NCBI GenBank assembly: GCA_026786225.1
Contig: JAJAYN010000385.1
Location: 1-6,740, forward strand
From: Burkholderiales bacterium
GTDB taxonomy: Bacteria; Pseudomonadota; Gammaproteobacteria; Burkholderiales; Usitatibacteraceae
Length of the DNA: 6,740 bases
Reading direction: 5' to 3'
A program made the translations under genes and the position numbers. The notes under the pieces are model-generated. The model was not told the DNA's origin and did not search any database. It was given only the letters and a program-made list of their open reading frames with translations. This document shows positions 5,414 to 6,740 of this stretch, one piece after another. Every line of letters starts with the position of its first letter. Position 1 is the first letter of the stretch.

Positions 5414-6740
5414 TTGGGCCGACAATTTCAGACCCGCGAATTTCCCTACGACCGATTTTTCTTCTGGTCGTGGGCAGTCATTCTGGTATGGGCACCTATT
5501 CCGCTTGGCAGTAATCGGCCATGGGCTTGGTCACTGCTGGAGCTTCTGACGTTCGGGCTCGCAGCGTGTTGGCTGATCTGTTTCGCAATGAACAAAGTGG
5601 TTGTGACGGAACCGTTTCGCCGCGCCAGATGGTTCCTCGCGTTGCTCGCACTTTGGCTGGCTTATCAGGCGCTTTTCATTTTGCCGATGCCGCAATCCTG
5701 GGTCGCGCTTCTATCGCCCCAGGCCGCTGCCGCGCATGAACTCGTTAGCGTCGGCTTTGAGCCAACTTCATGGATGATATTGTCGGTGGATCCCAATGCG
5801 GCCAAAGTCTCTTGGTTAAAAAGTCTGCTGTATGTCCTCAGCTTCGCGATGACCTTGCTGGTCGTCAATGGTCGCGATACCGCACGCCGACTGGGCTACG
5901 TACTTGTCATATTTGCTCTCGTGTTATCGGTGGTTGGACTGATGATGCATCTTACCGAGTACACGCATGTTTGGTTCGGCACGATGATCAATCACGCCGC
6001 CAGAGCCAGCGCCACCTATCCCAATCCCAATCATTTTGCCGGCTTTCTGGAGATGACCCTCGCGATCGGCATTGGCCTCTTGATTGCGGGCTTGCGAGAT
6101 GCCAGAGCGCAAACATGGAAACAGTTTTTGAAGCATGCTCTCGAATGGATTTTCAGCCCGAAAATGCGCCTGCGGCTGATGCTGTGCGTCATCGTTATCG
6201 CGCTGGTGTCAACGCATTCGCGGATGGGTAATACAGCTTTTTTTGCCAGCATGATTGTCGTCGGACTGCTTGGCCTGGCGCTGTCGCGCCACGCCACGCG
6301 AGGCACCGTCATCTTGCTGGTGAGTCTGATTGCGATCGATGTCTTTATTGTCGGCTCATGGTTTGGCCTGGAAAAACTTGCCAACCGAATCGAGCAGACG
6401 GCGGTGCTGCATAGCGCAAATGAGTCGCCGGACTCGTTGGAGACTCGCGCAGAGCCAGCCAAGTACGGCATCGACTTGATCGCCGACTATCCACTATTCG
6501 GTGCCGGTCCCGGAAGCTGGTACGTGTCCTTCCCCAGATATCGCGGTGGAGATCTGTCGCATTTCTTTGACTACGCGCACAATGACTTCGTACAGTTTGT
6601 CGCTGAGAGCGGCTTGATTGGTGGAGTCATACTTTTTGCAATCGTCGCCTGGTCGCTGGTGGTCGCGCTCATCGCGCAATTTCAGCGTCGTGATCCGCTC
6701 ATGCGAGGACTTTCGTTCGTATCCATCATGGGTGTCACCT
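5414..6740 (+). CDS. Wzy/WaaL-family polysaccharide polymerase or ligase (3' partial)
   Basis: A continuous frame of at least 442 codons leaves the window at the right edge. It encodes a polytopic inner-membrane protein with about ten hydrophobic helices visible, a conserved YPNPNHFAGF stretch near residues 198-207, and the Wzy_C (O-antigen ligase) domain. That domain has THSRMG at 267-272, a large periplasmic loop with Arg345 in ETRAEP, PLFGAGPGSW near 361-370, and AHN at 388-390 followed by ESGLIGG. These Arg/His-bearing loops are the family's proposed catalytic region, acting on undecaprenyl-linked sugar chains. Beside OPX and co-polymerase genes, polymerase (Wzy) is likelier than lipid A-core ligase or protein O-glycosyltransferase, which share the fold. 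The frame opens at 5378 after a stop; the only common start before the first membrane helix is TTG at 5414, with weak CGGA 7 nt upstream. The first in-frame ATG, near 5588, would delete the first two helices. Confidence 0.85.
   Translation, partial: MGRQFQTREFPYDRFFFWSWAVILVWAPIPLGSNRPWAWSLLELLTFGLAACWLICFAMNKVVVTEPFRRARWFLALLALWLAYQALFILPMPQSWVALLSPQAAAAHELVSVGFEPTSWMILSVDPNAAKVSWLKSLLYVLSFAMTLLVVNGRDTARRLGYVLVIFALVLSVVGLMMHLTEYTHVWFGTMINHAARASATYPNPNHFAGFLEMTLAIGIGLLIAGLRDARAQTWKQFLKHALEWIFSPKMRLRLMLCVIVIALVSTHSRMGNTAFFASMIVVGLLGLALSRHATRGTVILLVSLIAIDVFIVGSWFGLEKLANRIEQTAVLHSANESPDSLETRAEPAKYGIDLIADYPLFGAGPGSWYVSFPRYRGGDLSHFFDYAHNDFVQFVAESGLIGGVILFAIVAWSLVVALIAQFQRRDPLMRGLSFVSIMGVT

Noticed and set aside
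5770..6471. Other open frames in the polymerase region (+ 5770-6231 and - 6031-6471)
   Set aside because: They are shadows of the continuous Wzy-family frame, which has membrane helices and conserved motifs throughout.

Overview
The window is a stretch of a proteobacterial exopolysaccharide (EPS) synthesis and export locus, with all supported genes on the + strand. It contains the tail of an unrelated or accessory low-complexity protein, then an outer-membrane beta-barrel protein, a polysaccharide export (OPX) protein, a combined polysaccharide co-polymerase/tyrosine autokinase, a one-pass membrane protein with TPR-like repeats, and the first ~442 codons of a Wzy/WaaL-type membrane protein that runs off the right edge. 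Moderately GC-rich coding DNA, the protein flavours (EpsL-like barrel, EpsE-like short OPX, Wzc/GumC-like kinase) and the gene order suggest a betaproteobacterium, perhaps Burkholderiales/Oxalobacteraceae-like. That placement is inference from family resemblance only; no rRNA or housekeeping marker is present.

Layout. 1-190: C-terminal end of an Ala/Asp/Lys-repeat, Gly/Ser-tailed protein, followed by a strong hairpin (197-225). 226-485: an AT-rich non-coding region with a good sigma70-type promoter (283-311), several palindromes and an untranslated leader of roughly 170 nt. 486-1721: EpsL-like barrel. 1741-1774: a textbook intrinsic terminator hairpin inside the gene cluster, a likely attenuation point. 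1786-2412: OPX protein (start corrected to the ATG with a Shine-Dalgarno). 2412-4709: co-polymerase/kinase, overlapping the OPX stop as TGATG. 4666-5409: VpsP-like/TPR membrane protein whose start lies inside the kinase's tyrosine-rich tail. 5414-6740+: Wzy-like polymerase/ligase, probably from a TTG start 4 nt after the preceding stop.

How the genes work together (family knowledge plus inference): lipid-linked repeat units are polymerised in the periplasm by the Wzy-like protein, chain length and export are controlled by the co-polymerase/kinase through cycles of tyrosine phosphorylation of its C-terminal cluster, and the chain leaves through the OPX protein and the outer-membrane barrel. 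The single-pass TPR-like protein is likely an inner-membrane/periplasmic accessory factor. No glycosyltransferase, flippase (Wzx), initiating sugar-phosphate transferase or tyrosine phosphatase is visible; these would have to lie outside the window. No RNA genes, CRISPR arrays, insertion sequences or phage genes were seen. I did not find a wholly new system. The most unusual points are the intra-cluster terminator, the structured leader, and the poorly characterised TPR-like protein.
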